The position numbers were made by a program, and so were the translations under genes. 64,000 nucleotides of DNA from Arenicola marina. Its lineage: Eukaryota; Annelida; Polychaeta; Arenicolidae. Every line of letters starts with the position of its first letter. Position 1 is the stretch's first letter. Below, in pieces: positions 1 through 13,500 of the stretch. The stretch covers positions 36,325,670 through 36,389,669 of the forward strand of contig OZ025248.1 in assembly GCA_964019135.1 (NCBI GenBank), read 5' to 3'. The notes beneath the pieces are model-generated. The model made no database searches. It saw nothing but the letters and a program-made list of their open reading frames with translations, and was not told the DNA's origin.

Positions 1-170
1 GTGGCAATATGAAGTGCAGGATACTATGTGAAGTATGCGTTAGGCTGTACACTGTATAGTGCTGTCTGCAATATACTGAATACTGTATCCGATATGACGT
101 ACTATGTGTGAAAGTACGCTACGCAAATATGAAAAAAACGATTTCCATGCTATATGCGGTATGTTATACG

Positions 171-266
171 CTGTACGCTGAATGTATGAAGTGTGCTGTA
201 GGCTGTACGCTGAATGTATGAAGTGTGCTGTAGGCTGTACGCTGAATGTATGAAGTGTGCTGTAGG
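171..266. repeat. 32-base tandem repeat, three copies
   Basis: Three identical or nearly identical 32-base units starting CTGTACGCTGAATG at 171, 203 and 235. The flanking 200 bases contain degenerate TGTA/TGCT-rich relatives. No gene is seen in 1-660. Confidence 0.9.
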
Positions 267-660
267 CACAAGTGTGTGTATGCTGTATGTTGCCGACCCC
301 AACCACCAGAGCCACAGCCGCGTTAATCAGGTTGTTTTGCCTGAGCTGAGGTAGCGAATGCTTCTATGCGTGGATGTTATGGTTACGTAGCATGTAGTCT
401 TGTATGCTGTGGTAACACCAATCATTGTTCGTAGTACCCAGCCCGTAGTACCCAGCCCGTAGTACCCATCAAGACCCCCCATCGGCGAGGGCTGGGTTGG
501 CCAGCTGCTCTCAGTCTGCTTACTGACCGTTGGTGTTTCAAATTGGCATAATGCGATAATGCTGTGAATTCGTGCGCGCTGCTGTACGTAGCTGTACCTC
601 TAGATCTACATGTCTTCCCTTCCCGCCGTCCTAAGTATTGTGTGTGCACTTCTGTAATGC

Positions 661-1140
661 GAGCAGGCTTCTTGGCCCGGCTTGGGAAGCCAGCAGGCTT
701 CTTGGCCCGGCTTGGGAAGCCAGCAGGCTTCTTGGCCCGGCTTGGGAAGCCAATAGATTTCTTGGCCCGGCTTGGGAAGCCAGCAGGCTTCTTGGCCCGG
801 CTTGGGAAGCAAGCAGGCTTCTTGGCGCGGCTTGGGAAGCCAGCAGGCTTCTTGGCCCGGCTTGGGAAGCCAGCAGGCTTCTTGGCGTGGCTTGGGAAGC
901 CAATAGACTTCTTGGCCCGTCTTGGGAAGCCAATAGGCTTCTTGGCCCGGCTTGGGAAGCCAGCAGGCTTCTTGGCGTGGCTTGGGAAGCCAGCAGGCTT
1001 CTTGGCGTGGCTTGGGAAGCCAGCAGGCCTCTTGGTCCGGCTTGGGAAGCCAGTAGGCTTCTTGGTCCGGCTTGGGAAGCCAGCAGGCTTCTTGGCGTGG
1101 CTTGGGAAGCCAATAGGCTTCCTGGCCCGGCTTGGGAAAG
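661..1140. repeat. 30-base minisatellite, 16 copies
   Basis: Sixteen units of 30 bases built on GGCTTCTTGGCCCGGCTTGG, with sporadic base changes. Because the unit is divisible by three and lacks stops, several frames on both strands stay open; these are repeat artefacts, not a gene (no splice or codon signature). Confidence 0.95.
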
Positions 1141-2332
1141 CGCCGGAGTTCGGAGCTTAGCGCTTCCCTGTGCGAATGTTGTATGTACATGTACTTGAAG
1201 GATAAAGATATATTTGTCCTCTTTCGAAAAAAGAAGACTGTGACCCCCGGGTACATGGCTCGGCTCTCATCTGTCCCTGATCATCCCCATTAACGCGATA
1301 GGGCCTTCAAACTGTTCTTCTCAAGGCAACCAAGCAATCCTGTGTGAGGGCCCAGTATGGAATTCAGTAGCCTGACTCACTGGCGTGGTAGTGCAGTGAC
1401 CACGTGGTAGCAATGCCTTATCTTTCGTCACGAGGTTTCTATGACTCTGATACCACATACGCCAATGTTTTAGTTTGTAGTCATATGATCATAACCACTT
1501 TAATTTTGTAGTGATTAACGATAATACTACTAATCATATTTTTCAATCTGGCAGTACGACCTTTCGTTTTTTATATGAGAGAAGTATTTTCGACGGTGTG
1601 ACCCCGAGGCGGATGATGGGGGGTGGGAGGAGGGGGTGGGGGGTGGCGTGTAGATCAAAATCTACCCGTCTGATACAATTTCCTTGCACCAAGGATGCTG
1701 ACTGGCGAGTAGAATCTACCTGTCCCTAGCGAGTTCTATGATGAACAAAATGGTTCTGGCTGGCGGGGGCGTAAAGGGAGGGGGGGGGGGGCGGTGTTAA
1801 TAAACCGATTGAAATCGGCGTTGATTGCCTGGACAACATTGCCAAGCGTATGACATGGATCATGTAACAACAGTTCTACCCACAGCGTTCAACGGTCTCT
1901 TTGAGTGACCGGGGGTGTGTGGGGGGGGGGGGGGGGGGTGCTAATAAGCAACTGCCGGCCACCAGAGCTATATTTCTGACGGACCCGTGTCAAAAAGTGG
2001 GCCGGTAGTTTTTACTAAGTGGCTCTTTTTATGTAGTAGTCTCTAGTCAAGAATGTTGATATTTGGCACTCGATCACTGGGCATTGTTCACTCTGATTTT
2101 AACTCTGATACCCGTAATCTGATGTGTGATGTGAGCGATCTGTGTGAATACCCGGTGAAACGAATTGGGACAATCGTCAAACGTGGCACTCTCAAAGGGC
2201 AGTGACACGTTCGTGTAGTTCATGTTGTTTTAGTGATCCGGTGTGGATGGGTTGTCATGGTGACCAAGTTGGTGCGAACACGTGCGTGCGCTGAGATCTG
2301 TATCTCGTCGCCATATGTTAATCCTGCCCCAG
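1141..2332. other. Gene-free stretch with G-runs
   Basis: No coding signal. It holds two long guanine runs (near 1778-1791 and 1920-1939) that could form quadruplexes. Confidence 0.6.
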
Positions 2333-2604
2333 CGTGACCCCCAGCGTGACCCCCAGCGTGACCTATATAGGGCTGGTATACATAACGCCGCTACGTGCAG
2401 CCACGCTGTGGGGTCACCTGTATATAGCGACAACTCGTGTGTAACAAGCATCACGGATCCCCAGCAGGGGTCACGGATCCCCAGCAGGGGTCACGGATCC
2501 CCAGCAGGGGTCACGGATCCCCAGCAGGGGTCACGGATCCCCAGCAGGGGTCACGGATCCCCAGTAGGGGTCACGGATCCCCAGCAGGGGTCCCCCCCCC
2601 CCCC
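2333..2604. repeat. GTGACCCC repeats, 20-base minisatellite and C-run
   Basis: About three copies of CAGCGTGACCCC (2333-2363) precede seven 20-base units TCACGGATCCCCAGCAGGGG (2451-2590), each with a BamHI-type GGATCC. The array ends in a run of cytosines. Open frames across it are artefacts. Confidence 0.93.
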
Positions 2605-3186
2605 CCGTGGCCTGGGACCTAACGCTATTGTCGGGTGTGCTCTGCTGGGCCAGGCGAAGCGACCGGCGCGTCGTTCGAATCCCAACCGTGCAAGTCTGTG
2701 CTACGGGCTGTTCTTGCGGGTTGCTACTCCGGAGACATGTTGACTATTTCACGTACATAGTTTATACGGCTACGGAGCTCTTGTCGGCTAACATCGCCCA
2801 TCATTTACATAACTTTAGCCGGGTAAGCCCCGTAGTCGGCTAAACGGGCCGGCTAAACTGCGTTCGTGAAATCCGCCACTGGCTCCTTCCTCCCTCAACC
2901 ATGGCCTTGCCCTTGGTCGCGATATGACCTACAAAGGTTTAAGTGTCCTACTTAAATCAACCAATCAAGCGCCAGTTTGGTCGTGGCGGACAGGCTTTCA
3001 TTGTGCCATGTGTTATGCAGGTATGACTGCTGTGACTATGCGAACTGACTTCATGAAGCTGCTATAGGATGGGGTGGGATGGGGTGAGGGGATGCGCCCT
3101 TTATTACCGGCCTTGGGAACGGAGCATGACGCTAGCGGGGGGTGGAGAGAGGGGTCTCTGACAACAGCGTGTTGAATGATTAGCAT

Positions 3187-3373
3187 TGCACAGTGTTTGT
3201 GGTACAGTCTGGTGCACAAACCAGTGTTTGTGGTACAGTCTGGTACACAAACCATTGTTTGTGGTACAGATCTGGTACACAAACCAGTGTTTGTGGTACA
3301 GTTCTGGTACAAAAACCAGTGTTTGTGGTACAGTCTGGTACACAAACCAGTGTTTGTGGTACAGTCTGGTACA
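3187..3373. repeat. 31-base minisatellite, about six copies
   Basis: Units read GTTTGTGGTACAGTCTGGTA followed by CACAAACCAGT. Within each unit GTTTGTG can pair with CACAAAC, so single strands could fold into a row of hairpins. Confidence 0.92.
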
Positions 3374-3419
3374 ATAACCACACATTACAGTCAAAATGTG
3401 TGAAAGCAGGTTCTTGAGT

Positions 3420-6400
3420 ATCTGAAGGACATTTTATATGTGTATATGTGCGCCAAAGCTGAATAATAACAGCGGTTTCATTACAATATATGTGGGTTTT
3501 TTTTCTGAATGACCGTCATAGAAGTGAAGGAATCGTCGTTTTTAGTATCAGATTGAACCCAGACTGCTCCATCGATCTGTTCTGTTTGCAGTGACCATTG
3601 TGTCGGTTGGGTTGTCTTTTCGACGTGTGCGTGGAGTTTACTGCTGTAGTCGATAGCGTTAGTTTCTAACATGGAAGAGCGACTCAGAATGTTGTCAATA
3701 CTCCAATCTCCTGAATAGTCTTCAAGTCTGTTTAATGTGTTTTGATACTGCCTTGTTTCGCAACGCAACGATCCTTAAATGGAGAAAGTATTACTGCACA
3801 TTGTAGGGCAGTAGAGCAAACGAACGAACTACTTTATATAATGAAATACATATTATTATATACGTACTTCTCCCCATAGTCATATAAAACTATATACATT
3901 TCTATTTTATTAAGTGTATGTATACCTAAGAGGGGGAAAAACATCTTCGATATTAAGTTATCGGGGTCAATTATTTTATTTAGAAATGTGATTGTGCAAT
4001 TGTAATTTGTATATTGGTAGTGTACCATGTACCCCCCCCGTGCCACAGTCCGCTTTGTGATTCTGTCTTGTATAAAGTAGAATGTAATAAATACTACATT
4101 AATTTATGTAAGCATATTCTGACTACAGTACAATGAAGAATTACTTACACATGTATGTATATACTGTAGACGACACTGTATGTATCTTTTGATAAAACTG
4201 AATGAAGGAGGTGCTTTGTATAATAAAACATGTTTAACTCTATCTTTGTTCTCGTGTCTGTGGTGAAACATTACAGGCTTATGTTGTCATAATGAATTGT
4301 TGAGTTTGTGTAAATCTGCAGTCCTCAACCAAACCCCTCCATAGCTGAACACCAGGAGTGTCCAGTATTCCACCAGTCTGTCGTCATAAACTCCCATCTT
4401 ACCACCATCTGCCACAGCCCACCCCCCACGCCCCCAAACACACACACAGTGCAAACCGGTGTCGTGTATCATGTGTAATAGACAGTGCAGCTGTTAATTA
4501 GAGCAAATTATCCAGATTGCTGGACTCCCCCAAATTGAAGTTCCGTTAAATAAGCACGACAAGTGCCTGACCGCATGGATTAATTAACCCACTCCCACCC
4601 TGGACAGCAGCCGGATTTCCGTTTGATCTATTACAAATACTTATGACCGAACGTTAAGCCACAGCGGCAAAGTTTGTTTTTGCATTGCACTCATTTTGGC
4701 TGATTTCTTGAGGACACTTCTACCCCATGCTGGTGTCCTAGTGAAGAGCGAAATTTTCGGCCAGTCGTTTCAAACATAGGATCATTCAAATTAACTTCTG
4801 CAATACATCTATGATACAAACAATTACTCATTCATATTAAATTTTGCAATACATCTATGATACAAACAATTACTCATTCATATCGGGACTGAACAGAATA
4901 CAAAAAAAACTAGCAAACATAATTTAGTAATGTGACCCCATTGTGACCAGCGCATTTCAACAGAAAACCAGGAGATGCAGTTTTCATCGTAACGTCCTTT
5001 ATTATGTGACTGTAACTCGACAGATCTACTGTACACATCCATCACGTAGTTGCATTTTGCATACAAGTAGGTGTACTATACATTAAATACTACAGTGAGT
5101 CGCCTCCCGTACATATACAGCGCGGCGGCAGTAATCATACACATTGTCTACGGTATACCACAGTAATTAACAGGTCACAGGTCAAGGATCAGACAACCGC
5201 TAGCAGACTGCTAAATATAAAGGGCTGGCTGCAGCTGGCTGTAGCAGTCACCAACGTTTAATATTGATCGAGGCCTCTGTATGGAAAGCCAAACGTACGG
5301 CATCGTCACATAATTGATATATTGATATTACGGTCGGTATTGTGTTGTCACCCCGCGCCGTCCAATGATTCGGCATAGATTGCATTCGTCCCGTTAACAA
5401 GCCATCGATCGCGTGTTCTACGTGCATGCGCTGGGGCGGATTTAACCCATAGAGGCTGCCTTGAGGGATCTCTGGACATTTCTATAATAGTCACAGTAGC
5501 GTATCTTGTTGAGATAAAAGTTTGTCTGCCAACTTGAAAAAAACGTCCCAAGGGTACTTCCGCAATGCTCGCGCATGCGCGTTACGCCCGATCGATCACA
5601 TGTGAAGTGGCGAATATGGAGACCTTCAAGTGTTACAGAAAAGCAGGCCGACATCAAATTGTTTTCCCCTCCATTGACTCAAATCGCACTCGGTGGGCTG
5701 TTCAGTATTGTTTTCCATGTGCAGGAGTCACGGGCATTACTTACACAACTTTGCTATTACCACAATGTGGTCGGTCTCATAAGTTCCAATGAAATGCTTC
5801 CCGGGATCTGGTTGGACATTTCATGCATTAAATAGAATCCGGACCCCAAGGTCCGATCAACAAGGCCATTGACCGGACATCGGAGAGAGGAACAGAGGTG
5901 CTCACAGCGGCACTAACAGTTAGTCATCCAATACTTCCCACGAGGGGGTGCCTCGTCCACACTGGTGTACTTCCTTTAATTACCCTTCTCTCAGCGAGAG
6001 AAGGGGTTCTCGAAGTACGGGGGCACACGGATGGGCCGGTCTGATTAGCTACCTTAGGCCCAATTTAATGCGGATATTCCACGATGTCACTATCACTAGC
6101 ATGCTTGTCGGGATTGTCAGACAGGTAGAACTGTCGCCGAGATTTACATTTTCAAGCCAGTCGCATTTTGAAACACAGGATTGCCAACGGTTCAGTAAAC
6201 TACTGGAGCCAAGAAAGTCTCAAGATGTTTTGGTGTGTCCACTTCTGAAACAACTGTGACATGGTCAGACAAGACCAGGGTCGGGATAGGCAAATTAGTC
6301 CTCATTTCGTCATTCGTCGTTGGGATATCGTCACTAATACAAACCACATTACCATGGGGGTTAATATACAAGTCATAAAAAAAAGGTATGAAATTATTGC

Positions 6401-7100
6401 ATCGTAATACAGGTTACTATGACATAGACAGCCTTAACACGTAGATGGACTCGGAAAAAGAGAGTGATCTAGTCTACATCGTCAATTTACGTGTTACGAT
6501 ATCTATAAAGAAAATCACGAAGAAATGGCCTTCCATAGATCTTGTACTCTGCGCTAACCTGCAAGTCTAGTAAACAGACATCGACGCCGTACAGGCGGAA
6601 ATAGCATCAGTCACTAACGGTAGCTTCGTCACAACATCCATCGCGGTTGTCAAGGTAACATGGAGTGAGCCACTAGCACCCCCCCCCCCCCGGCCCCCCG
6701 CCCATCTCCTCCCATTGCGGTTGTAGCGTTCCATTAACGGTACACGTGATGGCTTCAGTTAAATGAAGAACACGCAGTAGAACCGGTCAGCCAACGAGAG
6801 ACGACGGCTGGAGCGACGTCACGGCAGGCACCAGAGTCTGATAACGCTGGCCATCGGCCACGGAGTGAGAGGGACAAACACATGCGGCAGGCTACAGAGA
6901 CCGGATGCGAGGGGTTCACGGCTATGGCGGGTTGGCAATGGGAATATATCATACGGAAAGTCACTCGTCGGGTAAGTTTCATCCGTTTTGTTAATGATAC
7001 TCGTACCTTCGATCATGGTGTCAGCCACACAACACCAAACTACGTTAATGTTCTGCAAAAGCATTAGTGTCCCAGTACAAGAGAGGCCGCCAAACTGAGC
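3420..7100. other. Gene-free stretch
   Basis: No supported gene. It contains a 46-base direct repeat (4801-4883, two copies of CAATACATCTATGATACAAA...), AT-rich sequence at 3830-4260, and a cytosine run near 6680. A 12-base NRF1-like palindrome CGCGCATGCGCG is at 5570-5581. Confidence 0.6.
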
Positions 7101-7238
7101 CCTGTCCGACTACTTCGTCCTGTGACCTAAATCGCATTACAATAACAGCGGGATTTTCTCATATCTCCTCCTGTCCGACTACTTCGTCCTGTGACCTAAA
7201 TCGCATTACAATAACAGCGGGATTTTCTCATATCTCCT
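7101..7238. repeat. 69-base direct duplication
   Basis: Two apparently identical 69-base copies (7101-7169 and 7170-7238) beginning CCTGTCCGACTACTTCGTCC. The lack of differences suggests a recent event. A degenerate ATCTATCTCACAAGAATG-type repeat follows at 7276-7392. Confidence 0.92.
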
Positions 7239-7392
7239 CCTCACACTCATGGCTATGTGGGAGATACGGTCTATCTCAAGAGAAATATCTATCTATCTCA
7301 CGAGAAATATTTATCTATTTCACGAGAATGTTTATCTATCACACAAGAATGCTTTATCTATCTCACAAAAATGCTTTATTTATCTTTATCTA

Positions 7393-10300
7393 GCCCCGAT
7401 TGCTTAAAGAGGTCTCCGATCAGGCTGTCCAAATGTATCAGATGTGACTGGCCAGTTCCCATGGTAACCACGGCGCTCCCTACGGCTCTGTACACATCAA
7501 GTTGTTTACCGTCGCCTAAAAGCTATGTACACAGAACAATGCTATCCACACGCGGTCCGTAATATACAGTAATAATAACAAAGTAAACATGTAAATAGTA
7601 CAATGATATGTGACTACAATGCTAGGCCTAACACTATAAAACAGAGTACAGAGAAAACAATTACAACTGCATTCTGCCATGAGCTATAACAAACTTTGTA
7701 GTTAAAAGTGCATAATATATATGTATAAACTTTTGATTATTATTAATGATACACAGATACCGTTGACCTAGACTGGTAACCACTGATAGTGCGGGCATTC
7801 TGCTTGGGACGGTCAGTAAGTATATAGTCCCAGCACTTGGAAAGGAAGGGGGAAGGTAGGTTTAATGCTAAAGAATATTAACGAAGGCAGCCACTAAATT
7901 TCAAGTTACTCGATCGCCTGGTGAATGATGTAGACTACTCCCCCCCCCCCCCCCCCACCGGGGTTGGGCGCGCGAGAACGCAGCGCGACGCCGTGCCCTA
8001 ATACAGTGGAGTTGATACCTGCGACAGCGTACGGTTACAAACAAAGACATTACACGGGATTGGATCCGCTTTAGACTGGCTATTATTACCTTCACATCAA
8101 TGGTAATTACATTCAAGACAGATTTGCGTGAGGACTTCCAACAGAAGCCACAGGCAGGCCACACCCCTACAAGCAGCGACCTAGGACGAAGCCTCAAGCA
8201 CGCTCACTCCCACCCCTGCACCTTGCGATCCAGGCCGGAGACCAAAGCAGGCCACACCCCTACACCGAGCGACCTAGGGCGAAGTCCCAGGCAGCTGACA
8301 CCCCTATCTATACATAGCGACCCAGGCACAAGCCCCAAAAGCGCCTGATAAATCACTCCATGCGCTGCGTCAGGTCTGACACGTGGAATGTACGCAATAC
8401 GCCCATGATCATCAAACGCCAGTTCTGACACCCACCAAGGAAGGTACGTATTCAAACAGAACCGCGACATTTACCATAGCTACGGAAGCAATCCGAAACT
8501 GAGGCTTCACAAATTTTCTTCATAATCTAATTTTTTTTTTTTTTGCATGAGAAATACACGATTTTTGTAAGGGTCACAATCAAGTGTTTTCTGCAATCAC
8601 ATGTTGACGGCGTGTTCTCATGGGAACCGCAGAAGTGGTGACTAGTTAGCTCTCCTGGCGGCCATCCTGGCAATACACGACTGCGAAGGCTTACCACGCT
8701 CCTCAAACTCCATACCAGCCAATTGCCCACTGGAGCCCAACTGGGAAGATCAGAGAGAGAGAGAGAGAGTGAAAGACAGAAAGAGAGCGACAGAACGAGA
8801 AAGAGAGCGAACAGAGGAGACGGCAAGAGGGCTGGAGAGCGAGGGAGTGATAACCTCACCGTATCATTTCCCCATAATTTGTACATTGAAATGTGACTGG
8901 CGACATCTGGTTTGCCATTGCTACAAACAGTGAAGCACCCCTACAAACGATGACAAGTACATACCTACGCGTAAGACAACAGTTACACGACTGCTTCACG
9001 GCGTTACGACAAGATACAACAAGCAATGCGCCCGGCGAGGAAGAACGGATGGTGGCGCCCTCTATGGACAGCCGATACAGGCTGTTCTCCCCTTTCATTA
9101 AGTGTAGAGCTGAGGTCAGCGCCCCGAGCCCTACGAGGAGGGTGGAAGGGGCAAGGGGTGGGGGGGAGAGAAGAGGGTTTCATTTGCGAGGGTGAGGGGA
9201 TAGCACGGCACCCGCGGTAGACGGCTGCCCCCCTCACCCCCACCAACAGCGCCCACCGCCTTCTCTCCTCCCACGGGAAGGGTGCATGACCCCGCAGATA
9301 CTGTCGAGTAATCATGGCCGGCGTGGCCTGCACTCCACCCTTCATGCCGCGGCGACCCCTACCATTAACACTAACATGTACATGTATACGCGCTACACAG
9401 TTGTACTACCGACCGGGGAGAAACAACAGCTCTACAGGATTCGTTTCAGGGGGCGCCTCCAGGCGGCTCCCTCTCTATTATCGCTCACAAAGCCACGTGG
9501 CGTCCCCTTTTTTTCCCCTGCCGACAGCGCTGAGAGAGTGTTTTTGCCGGGCGGTGGTTACAGAGGTGGCGGCCTGGATCTGTCTCCAATTGGCTTCTCA
9601 GCGGCCCCGGTGACGTGACCTGACGTGACTGGAAGTGACTTGACCCTCCCCCCCCCCCTTATCCCATCGTCATCACGCCCCACCCCGACAGGCTGCAGCC
9701 ACTATACATGCCGGCCCGGGGCCCGCCGTGGTAAGGGTCCAGCGGACGACGGCGCAGTGTTGCTATGACGGTTGTGATGACGGTGACTCCTTCTCTCTTC
9801 CTCATCAGTCGAGAATGCAGTATGTTGTGTAACACGCTATGTCCCTCCCTCACAGCCGGTGGCGTCAGCAGTCTGAAAGACAACCCCACGTCATGGACAT
9901 TAAGCCGGTGTTGAAGGTCACTTTTGTGCACACATGGGATACACCAGATCAAAGAACACATTCTGCTGTAATACTGCGTGAGACAAACTCCGCGAAAGTC
10001 AAATACCGAGCAATCGCGCGTAAAAACGATTAACCATTAGTCTATTTCTTAAGGGGAAAAACGCTTAGATTTAAATGACCACTGTCCAACAATTGCCTAG
10101 CGCAAGGTTTTACTTGTAGGCTAAATTAGGGGCCACTTCTTCATACGAGTTAGTGGTCATAATATTACAATCCAGTTAGCTTCGTCCAATCTATATACGT
10201 AAAAATCTGCGTGTGGAAAACACAATGTACACTTGGATGTCAAAATTTGACCTATTTTTACGGAGGGCATAGGGACTAGAATATTAAAAGGAACGAACGC

Positions 10301-10445
10301 CCTCCGGCGAGAGATTGCTTCACACTTGTGCCTCGTGGACTGACTAAACCACGCATGCGCGCCATGCCCGACCGTCACCCTCCCCAGGCCGTGCAGCGTA
10401 TTAATACATCGTGCGGTGAGTCGGTCAGCATCGGGTTACCTGCTT
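7393..10445. other. Gene-poor flank, includes adaptor 3' UTR
   Basis: No exon recognised. Contains a C-run (7941-7956), imperfect repeats of CAGGCCACACCCCTAC and GCGACCTAGG (8152-8330), a (GA)n tract (8752-8770) and an NRF1-like CGCATGCGCG (10352-10361). The adaptor 3' UTR must occupy the right-hand end, but its limit is unknown. Confidence 0.5.
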
Positions 10446-10586
10446 TCATAAAGCTCCAAAGGGGTCGTTGGTTGGTTGTCCCCCGGCCGTCTGTCCGAAG
10501 CCCTGGCTGCCCTGAGCGCCCCACATGACTCCCTGCTGTTGAGGCTGACCCATCCCAGCCATGGCGGGTCGCTGGCCGCCCATTCC
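10446..10586 (-). CDS. PICALM: Adaptor exon 24: C-terminus with DPF motif and stop
   Basis: 141 bases including TGA, phase 0. It encodes [37 protein letters not shown] and [13 protein letters not shown]. The terminal NDPFG echoes the PNPFG near the human C-terminus. Acceptor CCTGCAG after a C/T-rich run. The 3' UTR continues into 10445 and below; I could not identify a convincing poly(A) signal. Confidence 0.85.
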   Translation of the reverse strand, partial: GMGGQRPAMAGMGQPQQQGVMWGAQGSQGFGQTAGGQPTNDPFGAL

Positions 10587-13500
10587 CTGCAGGGGGAGCA
10601 AGTCGTGGTCAAAACACACACCGACTACCTGGCGGGACTCATACAGCGAAGGCGGCCATGTACAGTATATTGCACGCAGTGATGGCGACACTTCGTATGC
10701 TATAGTAATATCTCTACAGCAATATGAAACCTAACCTATAAACCACATTGTATACAGTCTTAAGCTATCGGATGATCAAAATCCTACGATCGGTTGTTTG
10801 AAACCACATACCATGCCAATACTCACCCTTTACAACAGTAAGCCTGTAAACTATACAAAATTATCTGAATAACACTGTATACGGTCTAAAGTTACTTAAA
10901 ATCAATTCAAAGTTATCTGACACAACGCCATATGCCGCCTGAAGTTTTCTAAAACCATTGTATACTGTCTCAAGTTACCTGAAACTAACTATATACTGTC
11001 TAAGCTATACAGTTTGCAGTTTGGTTGAACTGTTCACAGTTCTGTTGAATTATACAGCATACAGGTTATAGTTCTAACAAAAGGTATCTCTTCCACGAGA
11101 AACAAGTAAATTCCCATGCCGATATATAAATTGTAGAACTTTCCTTTTTAAATAAGATCCTCGTAAACGCCAAGAAACGTCAGTTATTACAACATCCAGA
11201 AAAGACCATCGGAAATATAAAGTAGTTCAAGACTTGTTCAGACAAGACTCGTTTAGACTAAAAACTTCGGTGAAATTTCCTGCACAGTGCATAGACTATA
11301 CGACTAAGAATCTGTTTACTCAACCATCGATCAAAACGTCAATTAAATAAACGGCTTCGTAACTTCACAAAGTTATCCATATCAGAATTACAATCCACAG
11401 CACAACAGCAAAGACAAAAAAATAAGTTAAAAAATATTTTAAAATAAAACACCGAAGCTACTTGATACAAACACACTAATCATTTTCGACTGGTAGTAAA
11501 GAATCACCATTCGTTAGTAAATATGTTGTTATTACTAGACTAATATACTGCACACTAATTATGTACCTATCGTAGACTAATACATTACACTACGTGTGTG
11601 TGGCTATTACACACTAATACACTGCAAAACTGACAGTAGGTATATACTGTAGACAACATACCGAAAACTCGTTAGTATACACATATCGTAGAACTACCAG
11701 TAGATCCTTGTACTAATGGTTATAATGCAGTCTGCTCTTGATTTTACTCAAAACATATCGCAGATAAATAAACATTTACATAATATTCAGTATCGTGAAA
11801 TAAGAGCACAGATATTAATTAGCATATATCGTAAATTTGTGATTCATTAACAGGCAGCTACCGTAAACTGAGGAGCCACATATTAATGAGTTCGTATACA
11901 GCTAGATAGACTAACAAACTAGTGTAGATATCGTGGACTATAAAATATAATGATTCACAAGTATGAAATCACGCCAAAGGAAATCTAAACTACAACGACA
12001 CGTCATTTCTTATCTTTCACTGCCTTGTCACATCAGTTTGGTCACCATGGATGGCGAACGAATAGGGTTAAGGAAAGAAGAGAAAGGAACCATGCAACAT
12101 ACATGCACTGCGACTGGGAAGTATACGGGACGAACCATCGGCTGTTGTTGTTGGGGGAAGGCTCCCACCATGGCGGGGGGAGGCTGCTGGAAGCCGGGCT
12201 GAGCGCCCATCACCATGCCGCCGCCACTCATGGCACCCTGCAATGGGCACAATGGCACACGTGATCACATCGTCACACACCCCACGGTGGCGTCACCATG
12301 GCAACGAGATCTATCGCTGTTTTAATGAATCAGGCGGTCGTATAATCTGATAAGACTGAATCTGGTGTAACTGTCTGACTAGGGCATCAACAAAGCACTG
12401 TAATCGTATTATACTTTGAAGTAAATTGGATGTGTTTTATAGAAACAACACAGAAAGTCTAAATACAATAATATTAATGTTAGTATAATAATAATAATAA
12501 TCATATTAACAACAAAATTCACTAAACATGTTATAAAATGTTGGAGGAATTATTCTACGTATCACATATATATATCAGTCAAGAACTACATAAGCGCCAA
12601 TCAAGGTATGTTATAAATGATGATAGCCGAGATCTAAAAACCAGTAATCATCTACCGGTAAAAATAAAAAGCTGCATTCGCTTCAGAAACTTGCCAGATC
12701 ACGACTGCTCAACGCTGAACAAAATAGCAGTAAACAGGCGGAAGAAAGGTAAAGTGCTACACTTATATAATAGAATTGCTTGGCTTTGGCTAAAATTAAA
12801 AAGTACGATTTTCAGATTTGCACATTAAAAATGGCGATGATGACCGATTTGATCTTTGAAAAGGAAGTCCTCCTGCAAGGCAAGCACTGGTAACACTACG
12901 CCCTTAGAAAAAGTCCCTACTTTTATCATGGCAATAGATTATTCATTGTGTCCCATGGTCATACAATAATATTGCCATTTAGGTCACACGGAAGAGCCGA
13001 AGATGAAAGACAACTGCGATGAAACATCAAAGGCATTAAGTGATTAACCTTCACTAACATCTAGGAGTTCATAAAGCTGTTCGTACAATATTTTAGGGAC
13101 AAGATAATAATTCACAAATCTCTCACGTATAATATATACAACAAATAAAAATATTAGTTAACTTGCTTGGCCTTATCGTAAGTATACATTTTAACTACAC
13201 CTTCCAAAGGATTCTAGCGGTGCCTTCGCACTTAACCCTCATAATTATCCTTTACATGGTAAAAATGTTTTTACCCAGTGTTTGTTTGAAATAATACCCG
13301 ATCCGCTCGTCAATGCGGTCGTATGTTGACATTTTACATATTAAAAAAACCCCAATCCGGTGACATAATTATTTGACCAAAGTTTCGCGTTTAATGTCTA
13401 CACCAACATAAAACCCAGTATCTAGCGTCTCGCCTGGTTTATGGTACATCGTCTAGTCTCTAACCCAGTATATAGGCTATTATCTAACCCAGTATATCGT

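Noticed and set aside
564..1256. Long open frames over the 30-base array on both strands
   Set aside because: They follow from a stop-free repeat unit divisible by three; no start context, splice support or conserved composition.
2640..2700. tRNA-like GTTCGAATCCC
   Set aside because: A single B-box match without A box or foldable cloverleaf.
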